Positions 47,238 through 55,973 of a DNA stretch of 64,000 nucleotides are shown here, piece by piece. Origin of the DNA: Rhodococcus pseudokoreensis (lineage in GTDB: Bacteria; Actinomycetota; Actinomycetes; Mycobacteriales; Mycobacteriaceae); contig NZ_CP070619.1 in assembly GCF_017068395.1 (NCBI RefSeq), positions 3,410,001-3,474,000 on the forward strand. The letters run 5' to 3'. The notes beneath the pieces are model-generated. The model was not told the origin of the DNA. It did no database searches and saw nothing but the letters and a program-made list of their open reading frames with translations. The translations under genes were made by a program, and so were the position numbers. Numbering within the stretch: position 1 is the first letter of the stretch; each line of letters begins with the position of its first letter.

Positions 47238-48140
47238 GTGGCCGTTGACTCCTCCGCGCTGATCAACTGGTACGAGGTCCAGGCCCGGGATCTGCCGTGG
47301 CGCCGCGACGGCGTCACCGCCTGGCACATCCTGATGAGCGAGATCATGCTGCAGCAGACACCCGTCGTCCGGGTGGCCCCGATCTGGGAGGAATGGGTGC
47401 AGCGCTGGCCGGTCCCGTCCCGCATGGCCGCGTCGAGCCAGGCCGACGTCCTGCGCGCGTGGGGCAAGCTCGGCTACCCGCGTCGCGCGCTGCGACTCCA
47501 CGAATGCGCCGGTGTGCTCGCCGCCGAGCACGGTGATGTGGTGCCGAGCGACGTCGACACCCTCCTCGGACTGCCCGGTATCGGCGCCTACACCGCACGG
47601 GCCGTCGCCTGCTTCGCCTACGGACAGCGGGTCCCCGTCGTCGATACGAACGTCCGCCGGGTGGTCGCCAGGGCGGTGCACGGAAGCGCCGAGCCCGGCA
47701 ACCCGTCGACCACCCGCGACCTCGCCGACGTGTCCACGCTGCTCCCCCGGACACGCGCCCGCGCCGCCACATTCTCCGCGGCCCTGATGGAACTCGGCGC
47801 CACCGTCTGCACCGCCCGCACCCCCGACTGCACCCGGTGTCCGCTGCCGAACTGCGCCTGGGTCGACGCCGGACGTCCCGCGCACACCGGTGAGCGCCGG
47901 AAGGTCCAGAAATTCGCGGGCACCGATCGTCAGGTGCGCGGCAAGCTCATGGCCGTGCTCCGCGACAGCACCGCCCCCGTCGAACGCGTCCGGCTCGACC
48001 AGGTGTGGCTCGACGACCCCGGGCAACGCGACCGCGCCCTCCACTCCCTGCTGATCGACGGACTCGTCGAGCAGACCGACGACGGGCTCTTCGCCCTCGC
48101 GGGCGAGGGGAGCCAGCTCACACGGGAACCGCTTCGATGA
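47238..48140 (+). CDS. mutY: Adenine DNA glycosylase MutY
   Basis: A 300-residue A/8-oxoG glycosylase: MLQQTPVVRV helix, HhH motif LLGLPGIGAYTARAVACFAY with catalytic Asp after it (VVDTNVRR), and [4Fe-4S] ligands C-x6-C-x2-C-x5-C (CTARTPDCTRCPLPNC). GTG 47238 follows GAGGA closely; a GTG at 47211 is an alternative. Its 3' end overlaps the convergent methyltransferase gene by 23 bp, which marks the border of the accessory island. Confidence 0.92.
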   Translation: MAVDSSALINWYEVQARDLPWRRDGVTAWHILMSEIMLQQTPVVRVAPIWEEWVQRWPVPSRMAASSQADVLRAWGKLGYPRRALRLHECAGVLAAEHGDVVPSDVDTLLGLPGIGAYTARAVACFAYGQRVPVVDTNVRRVVARAVHGSAEPGNPSTTRDLADVSTLLPRTRARAATFSAALMELGATVCTARTPDCTRCPLPNCAWVDAGRPAHTGERRKVQKFAGTDRQVRGKLMAVLRDSTAPVERVRLDQVWLDDPGQRDRALHSLLIDGLVEQTDDGLFALAGEGSQLTREPLR

Positions 48141-49113
48141 CGGACGACCGGGGACCGTGCGTGATCGAATCCAGCGTGAATCCGTGGTCGGCCAACAGTC
48201 GGCGCCATTCGGTGATCGTGCGCTCGCGACCTCCCAGGAGAACCAGCATGTGGAGATCCAGCAGAGCCATGGGGTGGGTTGTCGCTGCCTCCGGCAGGAC
48301 CTGCTCGACAATCATCAACCGTCCGCTCGGCGGGATCGCTTGCCGGCAACTGCCGAGGATCTTGCCGGCGGACGCGTCATCCCAGTCGTGGAGAATCTGA
48401 GACAGCACGTACACGTCACCATCGCACGGGACGTCGTCGAAGAAACTTCCGCCCACGACTGTCGTTCGTTCACCGATGCCGGCCGAACGAAATCCCGACG
48501 GCGCTTCCGCGACCACATGAGGCAGATCGAACAGAATTCCGCGTAGATGCGCGTGCCGATCGAGCAACCGGGTGATCAACGCGCCGGTCCCGCCTCCGAC
48601 GTCGACGACCGTTCCCACGTCGGACCAGTCGTGCTCGAGCAAAGGCAGCAAGCGCAGCTCGACCAGCCCTGCTTGGCCCCGTGCGAACTCATCGGCTGCC
48701 GACGGATTCTCGGACAACCATTCGAAGTACGGCTTGCCGAACGCCGAAGAAAACGATTCCTTCCCCGTTCGGATCGAATGCGCTGCGTGCCCCCACACGA
48801 GGTAGGCCTCGTTCGACATCAAGCCGACCAGGTGACGAAGCGAGCCCGGAGTGTCCGCCCGCAGAAGCTCACCGGCCTCCGTCAACGCGAATCGTCCTCC
48901 ACTGCCTTCCGCAATCAAGCCTTCCGCGACGAGTACCCGCAGGAATCGACCGAGTGCGTCGGCGTCGGCGCCCACGCTCGCCGCGAGATCGGCGAGCAAG
49001 CACGCACTGTCCGCCAGCCGGTCGGGCACACCCAGTTCGCAGACGGCTGAAATAGATTGGGACACGATGTATCCCATGATCTGCTTTCTCACTCGGTGGT
49101 TGACGTCGCTCAT
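48118..49113 (-). CDS. SAM-dependent O-methyltransferase (plant OMT/HIOMT-like)
   Basis: A 331-residue type 2 small-molecule O-methyltransferase: N-terminal dimerisation domain (MGYIVSQSISAVCELGVPD), SAM site VVDVGGGTGALITRLL, catalytic His in LSQILHDWDDASAGKIL, and C-terminal GRERTITEWRRLLADHGF. It starts 2 bp after the TDO-like gene stop, forming a two-gene minus-strand unit. Likely methylates a hydroxyl or similar group on the island's product. Its closest relative in the window is the methyltransferase at 59491. Confidence 0.85.
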   Translation of the reverse strand: MSDVNHRVRKQIMGYIVSQSISAVCELGVPDRLADSACLLADLAASVGADADALGRFLRVLVAEGLIAEGSGGRFALTEAGELLRADTPGSLRHLVGLMSNEAYLVWGHAAHSIRTGKESFSSAFGKPYFEWLSENPSAADEFARGQAGLVELRLLPLLEHDWSDVGTVVDVGGGTGALITRLLDRHAHLRGILFDLPHVVAEAPSGFRSAGIGERTTVVGGSFFDDVPCDGDVYVLSQILHDWDDASAGKILGSCRQAIPPSGRLMIVEQVLPEAATTHPMALLDLHMLVLLGGRERTITEWRRLLADHGFTLDSITHGPRSSVIEAVPV

Positions 49114-49115
49114 GT

Positions 49116-50372
49116 TCACGCCACCTCGGACAGCCGCGGGAAGAGTGACATCATTGCAGCATGTTTTAAATACGACGCGCCTGCCGTCCCGCCGGTACCA
49201 GGTACCGTTCCGATGACTTTCAGGGTGATACCCCAGTGGCCGCGCTTCATCGCAACCCACGCGCGGTCCAGGCGCCGCATCGACTCCTCGACAACGCCCG
49301 CATCCGGATGCGTCTTCCGCATCGCGAGATAGACGTCCTGCAACGTGCCCTCCCCGACATCGATATTCCCCATGCGCTCGCAGTCACGGGGATTGATTGG
49401 AGCGCAGGCGAACTCGATCTCACGAAATGCGCGCGACTGCACTGCGCTCCGCCCATGGGTGAAGCCGCGAATGATCGCGAAGGCGTCGACCGGCATCGTC
49501 GTGAGAACCCGGAAGAGCGCAGGAACCGCTTCGAGGCGAATCGATGCCCGGTCGAGGCGATCCTTTGCCGTTGCGGCCAGACCGTGGCGCACGTCAACGA
49601 TCGCCCTCGAAATTGCTGTCGCGACTTGCCGATACAGACCTTCGAAGATCTGGATGCAGCGGATGAACATCTGCTCGTCGTGCAGGCGAGTCGTCGGTAA
49701 CAACGTCAGCCGGACTGCACTTCCGATCTCCTCGGGGACACCGTTCAGCGCCGGCGCCGCGACCGAAGCAAACGAACTGTAGTCGGCTCCCGTCTGAGCC
49801 AATGCCGCAAGACCCGCCGCAGCCACGGAAGGATCGAGCGAGAAATCGGGTGCGAGCCTGTCGAGTTGGGTCACAACACGTGTCGCTGCGCGCGCCCTGG
49901 CCACCTGGGGTGCATGTGCCGACCTCCCGAGGGCTCGCGCCTCCAGCAACGCGAGGTCCATGGCCGCGGCAGCAACGAATGCGTCCACGCGCTGCGCGTC
50001 ATCGGACCGGACGACCTGGTCGAAATAGTCGAGCCCGACATAGGACAGGTAGTCGCCGTTCTGCGCGTCGAACGTCATCGGCAGCCAGGCACCGAGAACA
50101 TGATGCGCACGGTTGTTGCCATGGAAGTTTCGCAGCATGGCAACCAGGTGGGGCCGGACCCCGTTACGCCCGACTGTCTGATAATGGGCCGCGAGAGCCG
50201 TGTGGGGAAACTCCGCGTGCCCCGATTCCCATTGCCGGAGCGCATTCTCGATATTTCGGCCGGACAATTCATCGGTCGTCGCTTCAGCGGCCTGAAGGCA
50301 CGTGCCCCCGACGCCGATCACGCCGGAACGAACAAATTTCTGCTCGGCTTCGAGCAACGTTTCGGAAATCAA
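49116..50372 (-). CDS. Tryptophan 2,3-dioxygenase-superfamily protein
   Basis: A 418-residue protein whose C-terminus has the TDO signature: a candidate proximal heme His (H379) in KRGHWGITLKVIG, the GTGGTAG loop (392-398) and ASYL. The N-terminal part, with FHGNNRAHHVLGAWLP and GLDYFDQV, is unlike standard TDO, and the chain is longer than TDO (about 280) or PrnB (about 360). Members of this superfamily also carry out unusual tryptophan chemistry (PrnB, MarE). A TTG start at 50372 is assumed; GTG 17 codons in is an alternative. Probably a heme enzyme acting on tryptophan or another aromatic amino acid. Confidence 0.6.
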   Translation of the reverse strand: MISETLLEAEQKFVRSGVIGVGGTCLQAAEATTDELSGRNIENALRQWESGHAEFPHTALAAHYQTVGRNGVRPHLVAMLRNFHGNNRAHHVLGAWLPMTFDAQNGDYLSYVGLDYFDQVVRSDDAQRVDAFVAAAAMDLALLEARALGRSAHAPQVARARAATRVVTQLDRLAPDFSLDPSVAAAGLAALAQTGADYSSFASVAAPALNGVPEEIGSAVRLTLLPTTRLHDEQMFIRCIQIFEGLYRQVATAISRAIVDVRHGLAATAKDRLDRASIRLEAVPALFRVLTTMPVDAFAIIRGFTHGRSAVQSRAFREIEFACAPINPRDCERMGNIDVGEGTLQDVYLAMRKTHPDAGVVEESMRRLDRAWVAMKRGHWGITLKVIGTVPGTGGTAGASYLKHAAMMSLFPRLSEVA

Positions 50373-50590
50373 TGCGAAACTCGCCTCTCATCCGTACTGC
50401 GGTGTTCAGCTATCTTCGGCGGCGCGCGGCGAATGCGGATAGTCACCCTAGGGAGACTTCTCGACACCCTTTCCGCTTGAGGGGGTGACATTTTCAACCC
50501 TGGGGTGCCTGTGCGGCCGGCAGGCACGTGCCCAGGATTGGGAGCGCTACAGAACTCGAGGCCGGTCGATCCCAGAGAAGGAACAAATCT
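50373..50590. promoter_or_regulatory. Divergent promoter region of the biosynthetic island
   Basis: 218 bp between the minus-strand TDO/methyltransferase unit and the plus-strand cupin/exporter operon. The left 90 bp are AT-richer than average. CCCTAGGG is present near 50449. No clear operator repeat was found, and no pathway regulator is recognisable in the island. Confidence 0.4.
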
Positions 50591-51643
50591 ATGCACATCA
50601 TCGCCAGAAGCGCACTCGAGACGATCAACGAAGCCGTTGTCGGCGGGACCGTCCACAACCTGGGTGTCGTCAAGATATTCAGCCGGCACCCTCAGTTGGC
50701 GCAATTCATTCCTACCTCCAGCAATGTCGCGATCAGCTGGGTCAGGTTGGAGTGCGGTGAGGTGCTGGCGGTGCACAAGCACCCGGAGCCCAGCCTGATC
50801 CTGATCTGCGAGGGCTCCGGACGAACGCTGGGCAGTGCAGAGCAGGAGGTCGGTGCGGGAGACATGATCCTCGTCCCCGGGGACTCCTGGCACGGCTTCG
50901 AAGGAACCCGGGACGGTTTCTGGGCGCTCTCGATCCAGTTCAACGGCAAGGCACTCTACGAGGACGCCGAGAAGCCCAACGCGATGTTTGCGCGCGAGGT
51001 ACCGAATCCGGCGGCTGTGCTCCTGGCGGACAACGAGAAGTACCTGCAGCAATTCGGAACCAGCAACCTGTTGCGGCTGATCGACGACCCCTCCTTCGAC
51101 AACCCACACGTACGGGAACGGCTGCTCGACTGCCAGCAAACCTGGTCGGACGTGTTTCAGGACCTGCTGCACCTGCGTGTCGCGATGACGACCGATACTG
51201 CGCACAAGCAGGTGGCGCTCGACCATCTGGTCGAGGAACTGGGCCACAACGACAACCTGCGCAACCAACGGGGGTCAGCGCACGCGCCGGTCACCGATGA
51301 GACGTTCGTATCGACAATGGAGTGGTTCAGGCATCAAATGCTGTACCGGAACGACATGGTGCGCACTCTGCTCATGCATGTGGTGCTGGAAGGTAGTGGC
51401 GAAATCTGGCACCGCGAAGCGGCCCGAGCGTTTCCGGCAATTCCGCACTTCCAAGAACACGGAGAAGACGACGGTCAGCACGTGACCATGGGGATCGATC
51501 TGCTCGATCGAGCAACGCAGGCCGAGATCCGGGAACTCCGCGAAGCACTCGCCGAGGGATGGAAGATGATCACGCAATTGTGCGACAGAATCGCGTCGAT
51601 CGCTCTGGCCGACACGGCGGTCCCCACATACTCCACATGCTGA
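50591..51643 (+). CDS. Cupin plus heme-oxygenase-like putative di-iron oxidase (HDO) fusion
   Basis: A 350-residue protein. Residues about 40-120 form a cupin (VHKHPEPSLILICEG, H62, H64; DSWHGFEG, H101). Residues about 150-335 are helical with likely HDO metal ligands: E215/E216 and H219 in HLVEELGHN, E267 in LEGSGEIWH, and H290, D294, H297 in FQEHGEDDGQH. HDO enzymes (UndA, BesC, SznF, AetD) use two irons for N-oxygenation, C-C cleavage or nitrile and alkyne formation. SznF also joins an HDO and a cupin, but in the opposite order. ATG 50591 follows AAGGA. Likely the key oxidative enzyme of the island. Confidence 0.6.
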   Translation: MHIIARSALETINEAVVGGTVHNLGVVKIFSRHPQLAQFIPTSSNVAISWVRLECGEVLAVHKHPEPSLILICEGSGRTLGSAEQEVGAGDMILVPGDSWHGFEGTRDGFWALSIQFNGKALYEDAEKPNAMFAREVPNPAAVLLADNEKYLQQFGTSNLLRLIDDPSFDNPHVRERLLDCQQTWSDVFQDLLHLRVAMTTDTAHKQVALDHLVEELGHNDNLRNQRGSAHAPVTDETFVSTMEWFRHQMLYRNDMVRTLLMHVVLEGSGEIWHREAARAFPAIPHFQEHGEDDGQHVTMGIDLLDRATQAEIRELREALAEGWKMITQLCDRIASIALADTAVPTYSTC

Positions 51644-54600
51644 GCGTCCTCGGGAAAATCGTCTGGTTCGAGGTTCCCGAACCCCGAACTCGGCTCACCC
51701 CCTCGTCCAACGCCTCGCACCTTGCCAGATGGCAGCGGTGGTGTGACGCCGCGCAGCGGGACAGCGTGAACGCGCCTCGAGGCGAACGACTCAGCAGATC
51801 CGTATTCGGCGGACTTCGTCGTGACATCATGCTCGGACTCGTGGCCATCGCGATCAATGCAGGATGCGCCTTCGGTGCCGCGATCACTCTGAAATCGCTG
51901 ATCCAGCACCTCGTCGACGGCGGTTCAGCGCTGACGACGAACCTCACGCTCGGTATCACCTGCATCGTGCTGACGTACTTGGCGTGGCTTGCGTTGAATC
52001 ACACCTTCATGCAAGCCGACGTGGTAGGCATCGGAGCCCGGACATACATCGAACAACGACTGCTGCACAAGAAGCGCAGCGTTACCCCTTCCGGCCAACC
52101 GGCCGACCTGGTCACGCTGCTGGACCGGGAGGCAGGACGCATCGAAAATGCGTGGTCAGGACTCATTTTCATCATTCTGGCACTCGCAACCGTCACCTTC
52201 ACCTCTGTGTACTTCTTCGTGGCGCTGGGACCGAGTGCTCTGGCAGCACTGTCGGTGATTCTCGTCAGTTCCGTGGTGATCTACTGGAACGCCAAACAAT
52301 TGAATGCCGCGCACGCTGCACTGTCGGCGACGGCGGCAGATCGCATCGACGTCGGCCTGTTTTCGCTGAACAATCGCCTGCTCGCGTGGCTCAAGAACTG
52401 GAACGACGAATTGTTTCGGCGCTATGCCGACAAGCGAGGCGGCGAGGAGCGCGCGCTCCTGAAAGCGGCGCGTCTCGTCGCGCGGATCAATCTCATATCG
52501 ACGCTCACTCCGATCATTGCCATGCTTGCTGCGGTGTTCACCCAGTTGGCCCACGTCGGCTACGTCGATCCAGCGGGCCTGTTGTCCACGATGGCGCTGG
52601 TCGGAGGTTTGAAATCCGTCGCCAACAATATCCCCTTCATTGTTCAGAGCCTGTCCCAGGGCATCGTCGGGCACACCAACGTCGCGAAGTATCTGTCCAG
52701 TCCCCATCCGCTGGACACCGATGCGACGGCAACGCGCCTACCGGTGACAACGGCGAAGCACATCGCCGTCGTCGGCGCCGCAGGCAGTGGCAAGACATCC
52801 GTTCTGAGAATCGGTGCACGCCGGAGCAGCCAAGTGAACGACAAAACGCTCTTCGTACCGGATGAACCGTGGATATTCCCTGGCGGGCTCTACGAGAATT
52901 TATGTCTCTATCGAAGCGAATTCACGGACGACGAGGCCCGTCGCGCCTTGACACTGTCCCGACTTCCCGAAACCTTCTACGGTGACTACCTCTCGAGCAA
53001 GTCACGCGACCGGACCGAGGGCTGGGACGTGTCCCGTGGGCAGGGGAAGCGGCTGGAACTGGCACGGGCAATATTGGCCGAACCGAAGTTCGTGTACCTG
53101 GATCAGCCCACAGCGGGGCTGGACGACGACCTGGCAAATGGGCTGTTGGCCACGCTTCTGCACGGGCCGTGGCACGACACCACGGTCATTTACGCAACGG
53201 ACAAACCCGATGAGAAAGAAGCTGCGGACGAGATATGGGTAGTGGCCGGAGGCGAGGTCGTGGAGGTGATACGAAACCTCACACCACGTGCGACGCATCC
53301 TGTTCGGGACCGCAGAAAGCCTCTTGCTCATGAGGATCGGTCGGTCGCTCGCCCTCCCGAGGCCGTGGACCGACCGGAGTCCTCGACCTCGTCACGCCGC
53401 AGTCTGATGAGCCTGGGCATCGCGAAGGTCGCGGTTGTCGCATGCTTCCTGTTTGCGTGCCGCGACGTTCTGACGATTGTCGGTGACTACACCGCGGCCA
53501 GCGGAATCTCGACCACGAATGCGCGAACAGCAGCGACAACCCTCATCGCCGCACTGTCGGCCGGCGCACTCCTGTCGATTTTCACCTCCCTGTTCATAGT
53601 CAAGCGCAGCATCAGGGCGGCATCCCGAAAGTGTCGGAGTTACTTCTCGACCGTCATGAGTCCGAAGCCCTCCAGGTCGGCCTTCGACGAGGTCGATCAG
53701 GACTATCAGAGCAAACTGACATGGGATCAACGACGTATCGACGAACTTCTGCCAGAGGTACTTCTGAATACGCTGGGTGCGGTTACGCTGCTGCTCACGA
53801 CCACCGCGTTCGTATTGAGCAAGAACATTCTCGTCCTGGTACCCCTTGTCGGGATGTGCTTCGCCTACTGGCACAGTTCGAAGCGATCGGGAAGGCGACT
53901 GCAGGGCTTCAACGACAGGGAGATCGGTACGACGTCGACCGTGTTGGAGCGGGTCGAGGCCATTACCTGGAGCTCGGCGAGATTCGACTTGGCACGCGAC
54001 AACTCGGCGCTCGTCAATTGGCTGAACAAAAGTCTGATGAATCGCGCCTTCGCGTCGATGGACAATGCGGGCGCGCGCCGCTGGTTCAATTACAAGCTCG
54101 ACCTGATGGGTGTGCTCTTCCTGTCGGTCGTTATCGGCTCAACCGTGTTTGTCCAGGTCGGCGCCGGATCCGACCTCAGCAGTGTTCTCGCGCTCAGTCT
54201 CTCGTACAGCCTCATCGCTGTTTTCGCCCGAGTGGGCCGTTGTCTGGTCGACCTCAGGCAGGTTCTCGACAGCGCGGATCGCCTTCTCACGCCTCCGATC
54301 GGCCCGGCGCCGTGCCGGCCCGGCTCAGCAGTCGAAGACGCAGCGCTCGTGTCGTTGTCGGAGGTAGCGTACGTCGCGCCGCACACCGGGGCGGTTCTGC
54401 TGGAAGAGCTTTCAGAGTCGTTCGCCAGCCGGGACGTCGTGGTCGTCATGGGCCCGAGCGGGGTCGGGAAGTCGACATTTGCGAAGCTGATTGTCGGCAG
54501 TCTGCAGCCGACAACAGGCGTCCTCTCGACATTGGGCCGGACGACGGGATACGTCTCGAATTCCCACGCCGAAGACATCCTCCTGCTGACGTCGAGTCCG

Positions 54601-55080
54601 ATCTTCAAGCCAGGAAGACTGATCGAACATTTCAACAGCCCGGTACCGCTCGAATTGGCGCGCGTCGTCGACTATCTCGACGTTGCAGACGTCGTCGGGC
54701 GACTACCGTCCGGATTCGACGAGCCCGTCCCCGCCACCGGTCAGTTGAATCTGAGCAAGACGGAACTGCAGCGGCTGGCGCTCCTCGACCTGTTGATCAA
54801 TCGCCCGGCGATCGCAATTCTCGACGAGGCGACTTCCGAGTTGAGTACCGGAGCAGAACTCTCCATACTGCGGGCCTTGATCTCTGCCCTGCCGGACACG
54901 CTGTTCTTCATCATCACGCACAATCCCGAGCTGACCGAACTTGCCAATCGAGTCTTTCATTTCAACGGGGAGCGACGCCTCCTCGAGATTTCTGGCCAGT
55001 CGCACACGACAGCCGATCGGAACTGGAACGGAAAGGAGGAAGACCATGGAATGGCTACCTCAACGCAATGCGTTCTGTAA
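51637..55080 (+). CDS. Single-chain full ABC exporter (TMD-NBD-TMD-NBD)
   Basis: A 1147-residue transporter with both halves in one chain. NBD1 has Walker A GAAGSGKTS (about 378) and signature VSRGQGKR, but LDQPTAGLDD (about 486) has Gln where the catalytic Glu should be, and no switch His (YATDKPDE). NBD2 has Walker A GPSGVGKST (about 939), full Walker B ILDEATSEL, and H-loop IITHNPE, but its signature is degenerate (LSKTE). So one composite ATP site is catalytic and one degenerate, as in heterodimeric exporters. The ATG at 51637 overlaps the HDO gene stop. Probably exports the island's product or gives self-resistance. Confidence 0.85.
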   Translation: MLSVLGKIVWFEVPEPRTRLTPSSNASHLARWQRWCDAAQRDSVNAPRGERLSRSVFGGLRRDIMLGLVAIAINAGCAFGAAITLKSLIQHLVDGGSALTTNLTLGITCIVLTYLAWLALNHTFMQADVVGIGARTYIEQRLLHKKRSVTPSGQPADLVTLLDREAGRIENAWSGLIFIILALATVTFTSVYFFVALGPSALAALSVILVSSVVIYWNAKQLNAAHAALSATAADRIDVGLFSLNNRLLAWLKNWNDELFRRYADKRGGEERALLKAARLVARINLISTLTPIIAMLAAVFTQLAHVGYVDPAGLLSTMALVGGLKSVANNIPFIVQSLSQGIVGHTNVAKYLSSPHPLDTDATATRLPVTTAKHIAVVGAAGSGKTSVLRIGARRSSQVNDKTLFVPDEPWIFPGGLYENLCLYRSEFTDDEARRALTLSRLPETFYGDYLSSKSRDRTEGWDVSRGQGKRLELARAILAEPKFVYLDQPTAGLDDDLANGLLATLLHGPWHDTTVIYATDKPDEKEAADEIWVVAGGEVVEVIRNLTPRATHPVRDRRKPLAHEDRSVARPPEAVDRPESSTSSRRSLMSLGIAKVAVVACFLFACRDVLTIVGDYTAASGISTTNARTAATTLIAALSAGALLSIFTSLFIVKRSIRAASRKCRSYFSTVMSPKPSRSAFDEVDQDYQSKLTWDQRRIDELLPEVLLNTLGAVTLLLTTTAFVLSKNILVLVPLVGMCFAYWHSSKRSGRRLQGFNDREIGTTSTVLERVEAITWSSARFDLARDNSALVNWLNKSLMNRAFASMDNAGARRWFNYKLDLMGVLFLSVVIGSTVFVQVGAGSDLSSVLALSLSYSLIAVFARVGRCLVDLRQVLDSADRLLTPPIGPAPCRPGSAVEDAALVSLSEVAYVAPHTGAVLLEELSESFASRDVVVVMGPSGVGKSTFAKLIVGSLQPTTGVLSTLGRTTGYVSNSHAEDILLLTSSPIFKPGRLIEHFNSPVPLELARVVDYLDVADVVGRLPSGFDEPVPATGQLNLSKTELQRLALLDLLINRPAIAILDEATSELSTGAELSILRALISALPDTLFFIITHNPELTELANRVFHFNGERRLLEISGQSHTTADRNWNGKEEDHGMATSTQCVL

Positions 55081-55972
55081 CAGCCACAGCGTTCCACGGC
55101 CACAACTTCCGCTGAGGAACATCGCGCACTGGAACGCGGTGCTCCAGGGCAGCGTGAGCAGCGACGACGCCCTGCATCACGAGCGAGCGTACGTCGCACC
55201 CGGATACTTCTACATGCCCGTGTGCGACGAACCCGACGAACGGACACTCGCGGAGTTGTCGAGCCTGGCATCGACCGCCGACTGGTTGCTGATCCCTTCC
55301 CTGCGCAGGTCTGATCGCCGTCGGCGCGCCGACGTCATTGCAGTTCCCTTCATGAAGGCGGCATTCTTCCGGTCTTCGCGAAATGTGGACCTCGCCCTGC
55401 GAACCGCGGTAGGAGCCAGCCAATACAAATCAATCGTCAGGCTCACCAGGAAGGCAGAGGCGGCGTGCACAACCGAGATACACCGTCTCTCCGAAGTGGC
55501 GGAGGACGATCGAGTCCTGCGCGACTTCGCCGGCCTTCAGGCATTGAACGTGGCCAAATACGGACACGCCAAGAACCTCTATACGAGCGAAGTGCTGCGT
55601 ATGCTGGCACGCTCGTCCGAAGGTGAGAAATACTTCGTGAAACTGGACTACGACAAAAATTCGAATACTCCGTTGGCCGGATCACTGAGCTACGCCGACG
55701 ATCACTCTGGCGTATTCACGAAACTCGTTCGGGGACTGGACCATGATCGAATTCCGCGTGGGTTGAATCTGTATATCGCCGACTACTATCAAATGTATCA
55801 ATTCGCGAATCGGCTGGGTTTCGCGGACATCTGCCTCGGCCGAGGGGCCATCGACGCCAAGGTCCGGGTAGGCGCAATTCACATCGTCGACCTGGACAAC
55901 TGGCTGATTCCGGTCAACACAAGGCGCACACAGGCGATGCGGGAATACGCGACATCGCGACATGGAGACTGA
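55046..55972 (+). CDS. GNAT/Fem-like acyltransferase
   Basis: A 308-residue soluble protein. Its C-terminal half (TRKAEAACTTEIHRLSEVAE, LQALNVAKYGHA, YDKNSNTPLAGSLSYADD, FADICLGRGAIDAKVR) resembles BioF2/FemX-type GNAT-fold acyltransferases, which move an acyl or aminoacyl group onto an amine. The similarity is weak and no acyl-CoA P-loop is obvious, so tRNA- or CoA-dependent transfer are both open. ATG 55046 has AAAGGAGG seven bases upstream and lies within the end of the ABC gene (35-bp overlap). Confidence 0.5.
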   Translation: MEWLPQRNAFCNSHSVPRPQLPLRNIAHWNAVLQGSVSSDDALHHERAYVAPGYFYMPVCDEPDERTLAELSSLASTADWLLIPSLRRSDRRRRADVIAVPFMKAAFFRSSRNVDLALRTAVGASQYKSIVRLTRKAEAACTTEIHRLSEVAEDDRVLRDFAGLQALNVAKYGHAKNLYTSEVLRMLARSSEGEKYFVKLDYDKNSNTPLAGSLSYADDHSGVFTKLVRGLDHDRIPRGLNLYIADYYQMYQFANRLGFADICLGRGAIDAKVRVGAIHIVDLDNWLIPVNTRRTQAMREYATSRHGD

Positions 55973-55973
55973 G

